In this document: positions 23,180 through 33,515 of the stretch, piece after piece
Layout: every line of letters begins with the position of its first letter
Numbering within the stretch: the stretch's first letter is position 1
Assembly: GCA_032622095.1 (NCBI GenBank)
Contig: CP136065.1
Span: 22,742,134-22,806,133 of the forward strand
Direction: 5' to 3'
Length of the DNA: 64,000 nt
From: Siphonodentalium dalli
Lineage: Eukaryota > Mollusca > Scaphopoda > Gadilida > Siphonodentaliidae
The notes under the pieces: model-generated
Seen by the model: the letters and a program-made list of their open reading frames with translations, nothing else
Told to the model about the DNA's origin: nothing
Database searches by the model: none
Program-made: the position numbers and the translations under genes

Positions 23180-23380
23180 TAAAGGGATCGGAGCACAAGT
23201 TAGGGGTCATCTCAAAACTACTATCGGGATCCCGATAAATATCCTGACAACTATCTTCTAACTTTCCCGATAGATCCCGATAGAGCGGTCGAGATTTCCG
23301 GAAAATATTCCGATACCGCATCTAAATATTCTGATAACATGCCGAGTTCCCGAATATTTCCCGATAAAAGTCTGAAAGTA
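23180..23380. repeat. Clustered CCCGATA motif
   Basis: TCCCGATA or a one-base variant appears about eight times on both strands in 150 bases (for example TCGGGATCCCGATA near 23225). Non-coding. Confidence 0.6.
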
Positions 23381-23859
23381 ATGTAGCGTATTGCCAATAA
23401 CTTTCTGATCATTTACCCATCTATTTCACGAATAATTATGTCTGTTTTGGTAATCGATGAATCGAGCATGTTGTTTTGTTTATATATATGTTTCTTTTTC
23501 CGGTTCATTGTGTTATCATTACTTTTGGATTCGTCCACAGCTTCCTTCGTAAGCACATTTGTATTGGGGTGGAAGCTTGTTTAAAAGCATTACGATAATT
23601 ACTACACATTGGCTTCAAATAGTTGATTTTCAATCGCAGGTAGCTTTCTTTAAACAATATTTGAGAACTATATTGTTCTGCTGATTTACCCCCCACCTGA
23701 TTTGCTCTTATTTTTGGGTGCCATCAGTGTCTAGTAAACAAATCGTGCTTCCAGGATTTCAATTCATCATTCAAGAATAAATTTGTTCTCAAAACTACGG
23801 ACAATAGATATAATTTCTCCCAGAGTATTTTTTCTCAAATCATACTCAATGTAACATTC

Positions 23860-24283
23860 TTAAAATGCAGATAACGAAATGCGTTGAAACATTATTTTTG
23901 AAAAAGGCGCATCTTGCACGTGTTTCGCCTCGCCGCCTACTGACACAAGCAATTCAAATAACCCAACAAACCCTAGCGATACTAGATATATCTGCGATTA
24001 CATTAAATCATGTGCAGAATCAACCTAGAAATACAAAGTACACTTTAAAAAAACTCATTTAAAAAGAACTCAGTAGAACAGTAAACCATAAATATAAAGC
24101 ACATATTTCCAAGCTAGATACTTTGATATTGATTATATAGAGTGTGTTGGGATTACCCATTCATTGTTCTGTACTAGTCACTTTGCATGTTACTGTTATA
24201 TTTTCAGTTTTTGTGTTTAAATTGTTTGGCTGATACCATTGTAATGGTTTGCTTTCAATAAAATCTTGAAATCTTGAATAAAA
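23860..24283 (+). mobile_element. Probable 3' end of a LINE
   Basis: It ends with AATAAAATCTTGAAATCTTGAATAAAA, a tail of short TCTTGAAA repeats after an AATAAA signal. Several non-LTR retrotransposon clades end this way. No reverse-transcriptase frame remains; the 65-codon frame at 23865 is unassigned. Confidence 0.45.
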
Positions 24284-24645
24284 CATAACACAAGTTTTAC
24301 ACTGTCAATTCTTTATTTTTCAAGTCACAATTTGGCGAATTTGCTGGAGGCTATCTAAGTGATAATGCGCAGTGAATGTGTACTTTAGTGATCACACAAG
24401 AACAAAATAATCAGCACTACGAATTGGATGGCACCACATGGGATGTTTCTTCCAAAACCAAGGGGGGAGGTACACGTTTGAGCAATATAGAACTCTAACT
24501 TGGTGAGTTATTTTCACGTAACTAATCATAACAGATTCATTAAGAGTCCACATTTATGGGCAATCTGTTTAAGAAGAGTACATTCCTCTCTAAATATGGC
24601 TATTAACTTTATTGCTCGTGCCTCCTCCTGGGCTTGCATTCTAAT

Positions 24646-25000
24646 CCATATAGTTCAGTGTGAAAGGCTTCCTTTAGCGGCAATATATTATTTTAAAAAG
24701 TATAATACATTTTTCCTTAAAGAAAGCCTGAACACTGAACTATCATAGGTCCCTCCCATGGCGGTGCCATTCCCAACCCCGCAACTCGCCAATCTCCTGA
24801 TAAGAGTCGGAAATAAAACTGAAGAATTCAATCGTGTACAGCGGGTTATATTGGGACGGCTCATGCGTGACTAATCCGGACAAGCCAATGAACGTCGAGA
24901 GGCAACCAAAAAGTTAACCCATTTCCTACTGGTTTACAAAGCAGGACATATATCCATATAGTTCAGTGTGAAAGGCTTCCTGTAGTGGAAAAATCAGGCC
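24646..25000. mobile_element. Foldback repeat with TATAGTTCAGTGT ends
   Basis: CCATATAGTTCAGTGTGAAAG near 24648 has an inverted partner, CCTGAACACTGAACTAT, ending near 24746, giving a 100-base foldback. The left arm recurs in direct orientation near 24955 (CATATAGTTCAGTGTGAAAG), marking a second, partial copy. Confidence 0.7.
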
Positions 25001-25110
25001 ACAAAAAAACAGAGGGATAAATATCAGATAACACATGTGTACCTCAACAAAAACAATATTTATTTGACTGGATAAGAAGTTGACAATACAATGTGTTGGA
25101 TCTCCCTTTT

Positions 25111-25834
25111 TCAAATGACATTTACTATATATTTTGAGACTTCGTATATATGTCCGCTATCGACTTGAGAACTGCTGGGCCGATTGAACCCAAACTTGCT
25201 GTGTAAGGATAAAAAGCCACAGACAGTGGACTCGGATCATTCGCGAGCCCGTGCAACCACTCCTTCACCCTTCAACTGCCACCACAATGGGGATAGATGG
25301 GTTAATCGAGTGATAATTAATGAGTGTTTGTATATGAGGCATTGTTATTAAAGAGCGTTTATCGACTTGAGTGAAAATACAACATTTGACCATCTCGGAA
25401 ACTGGGGATATCGAGACGGAATTTCGTACTTAGGGGTTCCAAGGGACGGGGGAGATTTTCATCGAGTCAGTTTGTCCGCCCAATATGAACCTGACCTTGA
25501 AACAGGTACCCAAAAATAACCTTGGGCGATATCTCGGTCATCAGTGGTGGCAGCGACATGAAATTTGTGACGTATGGTCAACTCGGGATGGGGACTATTT
25601 TGTCGGGTTATTTTATCCACCCAACTTGACCTTGAAGTGGGTACCCGCAAATTACCTTGGACAATATTTCGGGCATCAGCTGTGGCAGCGACATGACATT
25701 TGTTATGTATGGTCAACTCGGGACAGGAAATATTTTCGTCGGGTCAGTTTGTCCACCCTTGAAAAACAAAAATTAATGGATCGACCAAAGCCATGGGACC
25801 AATCCCACCAGTGTCTGGCATATCAGCTAGTATA
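25111..25834 (+). mobile_element. Helitron-like non-autonomous element (candidate)
   Basis: The right end reads CATATCAGCTAGTATA, with CTAG followed by T as in Helitron 3' termini. About 22 bases upstream is a TGGGA CCAA TCCCA stem-loop. The left edge may be a TC near 25111 before ATTTACTATATATTTTGAG. The body carries two tandem units of about 140 bases (GACCTTGAA..GGTACCC, TGGCAGCGACATGA, ATGGTCAACTCGGGA). The 116-codon frame across the units repeats itself and lacks any Rep or helicase motif. Confidence 0.55.
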
Positions 25835-25928
25835 ATATAAAATATGTTGTATTGAATTGTGATATGGGGATTCAAACATTAAGTGGATGTAGCTCTCAGG
25901 ATCATCCAAATGATATCCATTCACTCAC

Positions 25929-26019
25929 TCGCTTGGGTGCATGATCCATCAACAATCTTGACATCATCCAGTGCTATGTCTCCTCTATAGTTTCGTCCTC
26001 GTACAGATTCAAATGCAAT
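25929..26019 (-). CDS. Exon: C-terminal part of the MAM domain
   Basis: A TTTTATTTCATAG acceptor and a GA|GTGAGT donor bound 91 bases, phase 0 to 1. The translation reads [19 protein letters not shown] then VKIVDGSC. This is the canonical MAM end: a FExVRG strand, GDIALDDV, and the last conserved Cys. It joins in frame to the exon at 30752-31173 to complete a single MAM domain of about 160 residues with four cysteines. MAM domains mediate homophilic or heterophilic adhesion in receptors, meprins and related extracellular proteins. Confidence 0.95.
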
Positions 26020-26254
26020 CTATGAAATAAAATCAAATATAAGTTTGCACCTGCTCAATTCAATGGAATCAACAGCGCACATATCTGACTTCCAACATAA
26101 TTATGTTGGTATTGCAATGCAATGTATTCCCTTAGTACAGTGTTCCGCACATTAACATGTAAATGTAAATATTTTAGTCCGTCGTTAATCCCAAAATTAA
26201 TCACTGATTAATTAACGGAATCATTTCACCAACAAGAGTTACAGGTAGAGTAAC

Positions 26255-26381
26255 ATCGGAAAGCTCTCCGGAGAGAGTTTTCCGATGAATGGCAACAAGC
26301 CATATTTCCGACTAAATCCTGAAAAGTTACCCATAATTCTGCTGTGTGTTAAAGAAGTCAATTACTTATTACATTACTGTA
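26255..26381. mobile_element. MITE-1, half copy
   Basis: It runs from a short GGAAAGCTCTCCGGAGAGAG palindrome, through ATGGCAACAAGCCATAT, to CATTACTGTA. One arm remains. Confidence 0.85.
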
Positions 26382-27239
26382 CTACATATAACTTAGGACA
26401 TTAAAAATAAATACCTGTGTTCTCAGGCCATTTACATATAGGAATTTGGATGAGGGAGGAAGGCTTTTTATTTTAATTAAGAAATTAATAGTCCATGTGT
26501 CAGCTGAGGCAAGGTGTCACCCGGAGAGGGAATTTATGGCACTTATGTTTTCTTGTAGGCCGATAACTGAAGTTTCACGATCCGGGTTTCGCAGAGACGT
26601 AACAGGACGCGTTTTTTGGATGCAGCTGATTTTCAGAAAAACTTTACCTCGATTTTTGTCATTTTTCGAAAATGACAAATTTTAACTTTTCATTATTAAA
26701 CACCAGACAGAGAAATGATCCACGATTTTTTGTCTCACGATAGTTTAGACTTGAGTGCTGAATAAAATGAAATAAAAAACAACGCCAAGTTTTACGTATG
26801 CGTGACGTCATGCTCGTTTGAATTTCATTTCGTGCATTTTTTTTCTTGACGATTCAGGCAAACGACCACATTTCAATCATTGTAGAATTCGCATTTGATG
26901 AAACGTTGAATTAATTTGCATATCATATGAAAGTACATTCACTTTGCGTCACGAAAGCCAAACATTGGCGTCTGTGGTATGAACTGGGGCGGGGAAAAAA
27001 TTAAAAACCTTACCCTTCCCCCAAACGAGAACATTTGCTCGTATGACTCAGATTTAGCTCAGGCTCGTTTTAAACTAATCGGGCATGATACCTGAACCTA
27101 TTATACCATTTAGACACATTGGACTCTTGTTATATAGTATACGTTGCGATAATTAGTATACTTATCAATTGACTCTGTAGTCATATACATGCAAATGTAC
27201 ACATATGCATATATACATGTATGCGTATAACCATATCAC
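26382..27239. other. No gene seen
   Basis: Intronic AT-rich DNA. The 79-codon plus-strand frame at 26446 has no family match. Confidence 0.45.
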
Positions 27240-27249
27240 ATAATACATA

Positions 27250-27980
27250 TATAGTCCGGGAGCTAATAGGGGTACCCTAGCACCCACAGGACTTAACTTC
27301 ACCCCACTCATTTTGTTCCTTTTTATGTACTTCAAATTTTAAACAGTGTTAACAAGAACAAAAAGTGGCCGTTTAAACTCCAGACAAGATGGCGTCCATC
27401 GTGGCCGCCGTTTTTCAGACAAGACCCTAAGTCAGTGTTATGCAAATTATAGTGGGAAAATCAAGTAAAATGTATACAAATGTATATATTTGCGTGAAAC
27501 TAAGACATAATGACACATTTTTAGGGCAAAATTGAAACTCACCATCCAATATGGCCACCAAAAATGGCTGCCGGAAGTAGAAAATATGACGTTTTTTACT
27601 AATATCTTCTAGATCAGTTCATGCTGTTTGGAACTGGTTGAGTAATATGACTTTATTTTGTGTTTTTATATTAACTGATCATTGGAGCAATTCAAGATGC
27701 AATTATTAGGGTCATAGCCCCTTCCAATCCCTCAAATATTTGTTTTTACAGAACGTTGTATAAAATTTCACAAAAAAAACATAACTGGGATTCTAGTCAT
27801 ATTTCAATAAGAAATGAACAGAACCTTGTAATATAAGTGAGGCATATCATTACCTATGAATATTCCAACTCGCTGTCTAGAGCCAAAATACTTACTTTGG
27901 CTCAAAATGGCTGCCAACATGGCCGCCAAAATATGGAAAAAGGTAAATATTGCTCCAGCATGTCCTGCAATCGCTTTCAA
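27250..27980. repeat. ATGGC-dyad element segment, sibling of 63340-64000
   Basis: It shares the ordered phrases AGGACT(T/C)AACTTCACCCCAC, AACAAAAAGTGG and GACTCCAGACAAGATGGCG-type sequence with the right edge of the window. CAAGATGGC/GCCAAAATGGC-type dyads lie near 27393, 27550 and 27900. No transposase frame was seen. Confidence 0.6.
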
Positions 27981-27999
27981 GTTGTGGTTCATATATACA

Positions 28000-29395
28000 A
28001 ATCAAAGAGTGTCTCAATGGTCATATGTGAGGTGAATCAGTATACAGTGACCGTACGATGTATGGTTGTGGCCGATGTGACCGTATGGGGATTAATGTGG
28101 TGTATGGATATAACGAGAGTATCTACATGGATACCCGTGTGTTGTTTATGTATATATGGAGTGACTGTATGTCGTGGTGTCCTTGTGGTAACGGGTGGGA
28201 TATATATTTATATATCCTGTGGATGTATTATCATTGGTGGGTGTGTAGGGATTAGCTGTATGATAATGGATGGCGTGTATGATTATACAGTGAGTTGCTG
28301 CATTGTGAGGTGTATATGCAAGTATGGAAGGTATGAGTGGTCGTGTTTTTGTATATCTGGAAGGGCTGAATGGCCATTGGTGAGGTGTACATATGTATAC
28401 CTGGAGTGACTCTGTGGTCTAGGGCGGGCTGCATAGCCAGCATATGTATATATCAAGTGATTATATGACTATGTGTGTCGAATATGTATACATGTAATGA
28501 CTGCATGGTCAATGGTGAGATGAGTAGATAGACAAGGAGTGGGTGTATGGTCATAAACGTAATGCATATGTATACATGGAATGGGAGTGATTAAATGGCC
28601 ATGTGCCAGGTGTATGAGTATACCTTGTGTTCCTGCTTGGTGACTCGTGGCGGCATGTGTGGGTCATACGGGTATACACACGTGGCTGTATGGTCATGGG
28701 TAAGGGGTATGTGTATATAGCGAGTGGCAATATGGCCATGGATGATGTGCATATGCATACATGGAGTGACAATACTGACATGGTTGGGGTGTATTAGTAT
28801 ATCTTGAGTGGCTATTCGGCTATGGTGTGACCAATAGGGATACGGGAGTGACATGGCCAATGATGAAGTGGATATGAATACAATGATTGACCATGGTCAT
28901 GTACAAATGTTTTGGATAGGTACACATGGGTGACTATATGACTATAGGTTAGATGAGTGAGTATACCAGGTGCCATTGGTGATGGGCTGAGGGCATGTGT
29001 ATGAAGTCAGTGGCTATAGGGCGATTTGTGAGGTGCATATGTATCCTGGAGTGTTGTGGTGTAACTGGTGTTGATGTATATATTGAATGTATTTGACCAT
29101 GTGTGTGGGGAATTATGTATACATGGATGATCGTTTGACCAATGATGAGGTGAATGGGTATACAGGGAGTGACTATATGGTTATGGGTCATGTTTATGAG
29201 TATACCCGGTGTGCCTACATTGTGACTCATGGCTGTATGGTCGTCCGTGGCATGTACGGGTATAACCGAGTATGGCTGTATGGTCATGGGCCAGGTGTGC
29301 GTGCATATAGTGGATGACTATAGTGTTATGTACACATGTGGTATGTATGTATATATGGAATGATTATGTGATAATGCGTGGCTATCGCTTTCCAT
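28000..29395 (+). repeat. Diverged minisatellite array (60-72-bp unit), forward orientation
   Basis: A unit of the form GTATACATGGAGTGACTATA, TGGTCATGGGTGAGGTGTAT repeats about 20 times with much divergence. It keeps the strand open for 190 codons at 27837-28409 (Cys/Tyr/Val-rich), which is a repeat shadow. Confidence 0.82.
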
Positions 29396-29499
29396 GTTTA
29401 ACGTTCCCACGTTGTACATAAACACCATCAAGATGGAGAACTCTCGGACATGACCTCTCTATTGATTAACATATTTTTAGTTATTGTGGATATCCACAC

Positions 29500-29742
29500 A
29501 AGGTTCACACATACAACCAAGCCATTACCTCAGCCACTCCATATCTGCTTAAACACGACACAAATGACAATTTAGTCACCCACTTTATACATGTACGCCT
29601 GACCATGCAGCCATACGTGGTTAACCCGCCGTACGTACCACAAATGAGGATACAGACATGAATCACCATACATGAACACCAGGTATACTCCTACACCCGA
29701 CACATGCTCATATAGTCACTCTATGTATACCACATTCAAGAC
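29500..29742 (-). repeat. Same minisatellite in inverted orientation
   Basis: Read on the minus strand it gives GTATACATAGAGTGACTATA, GAGCATGTGTCGGGTGT, GTATACCTGGTGTTCATG, the same unit order as 28000-29395. The two arrays converge on a non-repeat centre at about 29396-29499. Confidence 0.78.
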
Positions 29743-29880
29743 CGTTTCTATATAAAGAGAAATTGTTCCTGTTAACTTTTGCCAAGGGTGCTATGGGATA
29801 TTTTGGGCTGGTTTTGTCACGATACACTTTTCGATTTAAATACATTTACAAAAGTGGCTTTTTCGCTAAATGTATATAAA

Positions 29881-30026
29881 TATAAGAATTAACTGTCATG
29901 TGGACTGTTTTTATGGAGTGGTCATAACTTGTATGTAAAACCCTTTGGGTTTTACACAAGTTATGACCACTTGCCTCACGGTTACATCTCCATAAAAACA
30001 GTCCACATGACAGTTAATCCTTATAT
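29881..30026. repeat. Long hairpin (imperfect palindrome)
   Basis: The arms are TTAACTGTCATGTGGACTG and its inverse CAGTCCACATGACAGTTAA, plus TGGTCATAACTTG and CAAGTTATGACCA. They meet at GTAAAACCC TTTG GGTTTTAC near 29942. The right arm carries an extra 18 bases (CTTGCCTCACGGTTACAT). Likely a foldback element or part of one. Confidence 0.85.
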
Positions 30027-30059
30027 AATGTGCATGAAGCACACAGAAGGGCCGAGCCG

Positions 30060-30400
30060 AGACGCCTCTCCCGCGAAATAAAGGTTCCCAAATGGATCTG
30101 GTTTCAGTTAGTATATAGTAATAAATTAAAATATCTTGATCATTCCATATGTTCATGCATATATGTGGGTTGGAGAGAGAGGGGGTAGAAAATAGTGTTT
30201 TATTGAAATAATGTGTTCCTACAAATGGGCCGCAGTGCAGGGGCCAGTGATTATTAGGCTGCATGCTGAATACAGGCTCAAAAGGGGATCTGTTTAAGAT
30301 AAAAATGTACCGCAACCTCCCTTCGTTGCTGAATAAAGGCTCCGGAATTGAGTACATTTCAGTTAGTGTATAGTAATATTTAAAGTGATGTGATGTTGTT
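30060..30400. repeat. Direct repeats of about 130-250 bp
   Basis: TTTCAGTTAGT(A/G)TATAGTAATA with an upstream AAATAAAGG(T/C)TCC occurs at 30075-30122 and 30329-30376; a weaker third copy starts near 30263. The overlapping 207-codon minus-strand frame at 29911-30534 shows the same duplication in its translation (YYYxLTExxSIxEPLF twice). Confidence 0.7.
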
Positions 30401-30751
30401 TCGTTCAAAGTGTACATGCGACTAATAAAGTGTTCCGTCGCGCATCCAGTGACAAAAATAGAGAAGCATGACCATTCCATTTCTAATATAGAAATGAGAA
30501 CTTGTTCATGACCGCGGACACTAGAAAGTAACAAAGAACATTTATATGCCTGTCATTTTGTGACAGGCAACCCCCTAGTATAATAAATAAATGCAATGAG
30601 TCTCGATGGCGAAATGATTTGTGTTAGTTTATCACCCATTGTTGCATCCAGAGTAGAGATCTAAATATTTACAATAGAGCGTAGTTCAGACGATGTTTTC
30701 TATGGAGTATCAAATCTGGAAAAAGTACATCCAAAAATGACATAAACATAC

Positions 30752-31173
30752 CCCATAACTGGCAGGAGGATTGATAGTGACTGTTCCTTGAATCCATATG
30801 TTGCCCTGATTATACGATCTTGACCAGATTGGGTTAATGAAGGTCGTCTGTCTGTTATTCATGAAATACACATTGAGTGTTCCGATATCGATGCCATACA
30901 TATGATAATAGAACTGGACGCATTTCGTCCCACCGTTGGTATTGGTGTACATCGGACTAAGGATTCTAGCCATGTCGTTCAGTCTATGAGGTGCTGATGC
31001 TTCAGCATACACATAGTGGCCTCTCTGTGTGCCGTAAGTGTGATCTAATTGTGGACCGGTGGACACAGATATGGTGCTGCCGTTGTGGTATGTCCAGTCA
31101 TACTTGTCTGTTTTGTCTTGATGATAGTTACAGATTGTAGCCGCCTCAAAGTCGCAGACTGTTGGATTATTAT
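30752..31173 (-). CDS. Exon: N-terminal and central MAM domain
   Basis: A TTTTATTGTAG acceptor and a GGG|GTATGT donor bound 422 bases, phase 1 to 0 (140 codons plus the split first one). The translation starts DNNPTVCDFEAATICNYHQD, the CdFE...C opening of a MAM domain. It continues with DWTYHNGS, GHYVYAEAS, ARILSPMY and GTKCVQFYYHMYGIDIGTL, the signature CxxFxYHMxG strand, then WIQGTVTINPP. Cys residues 1, 2 and 3 of the four MAM cysteines are here and the fourth is in the next exon. The preceding linker exon ends phase 1 (A + AT = Asn). Domain identity is secure; the ligand is unknown. Confidence 0.96.
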
Positions 31174-31220
31174 CTACAATAAAATACAGTAGTTAGTAGA
31201 GAAATCAGAACGCAAAAATC

Positions 31221-31611
31221 AAGCCTGCAAATAGTGTGTCTGTCATTTGTAAAATTAAGTCCCCAGAGGGAGAATTTAGCGATGCCATACCACATGGTGG
31301 GCTAGCATCACTAAATTCAGCCTCTGGGAACCTTATTCTGCTTAGGCCTTAACTGCTATGGGAGACATATGATCAGATTGAATTTCCCCAGTTAAAGTTG
31401 GTGATGTTCACCCTTTAATCACCTCAATTATGTATTTTATCTTCTGCAAATTAGGGGATACAGAAACTTCCAGGAAGGTAAAAACAATGTTAATTTGAGA
31501 CAATAGATAATTCCAAGAAAATGAAGCCTAAGTCCCCAGAGGGTGAATTTGGTGATATTAGCCTGCTGGGAACACCATTCTGCAAATGACAGACACACTA
31601 TTTGCAGACTT
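31221..31611. mobile_element. MITE-2, full copy (391 bp)
   Basis: The ends AAGCCTGCAAATAGTGTGTC and GACACACTATTTGCAGACTT are inverted repeats. Internal GGTGAATTTGGTGAT-type blocks are mirrored. It is inserted about 50 bases upstream of the MAM exon acceptor. Confidence 0.92.
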
Positions 31612-32363
31612 GGCAATTTTTTTATTTTTGTTAAATGTGACACTACTGCTTTGATGATTTAGTTATTTCATTTTCCATTTTGTTTTGATGATATATCAGA
31701 TTTATGGTGGCACAGACCCAGTATGTTTCATAATGATTCAAATGTGCTTGCTTCATTGAGTGTAAACATATTCTCATTTCTTATCGAAATGGCCATGAAC
31801 TGATCAGAATAGCATATTGAGATGTCCAACTCAAACCAAGCTTGAAAATCAGTCCTAATCTCGTCTGGCCCAGACTGTGATGATCTTATCCACAATGCAA
31901 CCACCTCGGCTATGGGGACATCCTTAGAAATGAAGCCCTTTCACCGAAAGTTGAGGAGTGCATCAGTCTGAACATGGATTCGAATATAGAAACAGATCTA
32001 CCATTATATTGGAACAGCACAATGCACTTCCTTCCAATTGTATCTGCGACCATACAATTACAGGTTCTGACGTATAGATATATAATATCTAAGGAGGCAC
32101 GGACGCACTATTATTTTTCATTTCATCGCTTCAAATGTTCTTGCTTCAGTAACAGAATGTTGGGTTATCTGCATTAAAATAAAAGGTCGCTGACCATAAT
32201 GTCCCCCGACATAGGTAGCAGGTTTGTAAGGATTTATGGGTTTCAGATTCATATACTACAAACAGTAAGAATTGATTAAACCAATATGCTACAAAGCATA
32301 TATTCACTAAATATGTTGCACATCTTCAATGTGTCGAGAAATGCTCATCAATAACTCTAAAAT
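31612..32363. other. No gene seen
   Basis: AT-rich intronic DNA without recognised repeats or exons. Confidence 0.45.
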
Positions 32364-33194
32364 ATGAAAGTGTCAATGACACTGTAGCTCAACTTTGTAA
32401 AGAAGGTAATTTTTTTGTGATGCGCAATGAATAGAGATTAAAAAGGAGTGTAAAAAATGAGCAGTAAAGGATTTAGTCATGCATACACAGAGTAAAATCC
32501 AAGATGGCTGCTGGCGGCAATGTTTTTTGGCCGAATGACCCCAAAATGACTCATTCCCATCTACATGTCATTAACATCCATGACAAATTTTATGATGATC
32601 AAACTAAAGCTACGACCTGTAGCCCGTGCTAAAGGATTTAGTCATACAAAGAGTAAAATCCAAGATGGCTGCTGGCGGCCAGGTTTTTTGGCCCAATGAC
32701 CTCAAAATGATTCGTTCCCATCTACATCTCATTGTTAACATCCATGACAAATTTTATGATGATCAGACTAAAGGTACGACCTGTAGCCCGTGCTAAAGGA
32801 TTTAGTCATTCAAGGAGTAAAATCCAAGATGGCTGCTGGCGGCCATGTTTTTGGGTCGAATGACCCCAAAATTACTCGTTCCCATCTACTCGTCAATATT
32901 AACATCCACGACAAATTTCATGATGATCAGACGAACAGTACGACCTGTAGCCGGTGCTAATGGATTGAATATTGAAATCCAAGATGGCCGCTGGCGGCCA
33001 TGTTTTTTTCCGAATGACCTCAAAATGAATCATTCCGGTCTAAATGTTGATGTCAACAGCTATGACAAATTTCATAATGATCCGACCAAAGGTACGACCT
33101 GTAGCCTGTATTGTTGACGAATCACGCACACACGCACACGCGGACGACAAAGCGATGGCAATAGCTCAAACTTTACAAAGTAAAGTTGAGCTAA
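32364..33194 (+). mobile_element. Tandem-core element, family H1 (pearl-like), complete copy 1
   Basis: The left end is TGAAAGTGTCAATGACACTG then TAGCTCAACTTT. The core has four units of about 160 bases (unit starts near 32501, 32661, 32825 and 32981), each with AAGATGG(C/N)..GGCGGCCATG, GAATGACC(C/T)CAAAAT, CTCGTTCCCATCTACATGTC, CATGACAAATTT, GATGATCAGAC and GTACGACCTGTAGCC. A (CACACG)(CGGACGA) tail ends in a perfect hairpin, AGCTCAA.CTTTAC AAA GTAAAGTTGAGCT. The two ends are inverted (TAGCTCAACTTT). This matches the bivalve pearl / DINE-1-like Helentron architecture. No protein is encoded. Confidence 0.8.
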
Positions 33195-33397
33195 AAAGAA
33201 AGTCTGACCGCACCCCAATTAGCATCATGCGGAGAGGCGGTCCTAAGGAGATTGCATACAAAAAATTATTGAAATTGGTTCATAGTTGTTCGAGTTATGA
33301 GGACGGATGGACGGACACATGGAGGGAGAAAGTGTGACGGACGGACAGATACAATAAATCCAGTATACCCCCCATTTTCTTCGAAAGTCGGGGTATA
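33195..33397. mobile_element. Tail of a hairpin-ended element (H2-like)
   Basis: GAGTTATGAGGACGGATGGACGG and CCAGTATACCCCCCAT...GGGGTATAA reproduce the 3' end of family H2, with a variant hairpin loop. Copy 1 of H1 appears to interrupt this element. Confidence 0.6.
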
Positions 33398-33515
33398 AAA
33401 AGGGGTGATAACTCCACCAAAAAAAGTCCGACAGACGTTATAATCGCAGGTGCACAGATTCCCAGGTTCCCATGGTGTTTGATGTCTGTGCCAAGTTTCA
33501 CGGAAATTGATAAAA
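33398..33515 (+). mobile_element. H2 element, left fragment (continues at 40805-40943)
   Basis: It carries GGGTGATAACTCCACCA, AAGTCCGACAGAC and AATCGCAGGTGCACAG and stops at GGAAATTGATAAA. The missing continuation, AATGACTGAGAAAAACTCCGG, is found directly after the H1 hairpin at 40804. The intact H2 copy at 22250 shows the two pieces joined. Confidence 0.85.

Noticed and set aside
25485-25835. 116-codon plus-strand frame with internal repeat (WQRHxIC.VWSTRD)
   Set aside because: It follows the two tandem units of the Helitron-like element and carries no Rep or helicase motif.
26446-26685. 79-codon plus-strand frame near the MAM exon
   Set aside because: Opposite strand to the gene, no family match, not splice-bounded.
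27837-28409. 190-codon plus-strand frame rich in Cys, Tyr and Val
   Set aside because: It runs through the diverged GTATACATGG minisatellite; composition follows the repeat.
29911-30534. 207-codon minus-strand frame
   Set aside because: It covers a hairpin and duplicated non-coding DNA; its internal protein repeat mirrors the DNA repeat and no family is recognisable.
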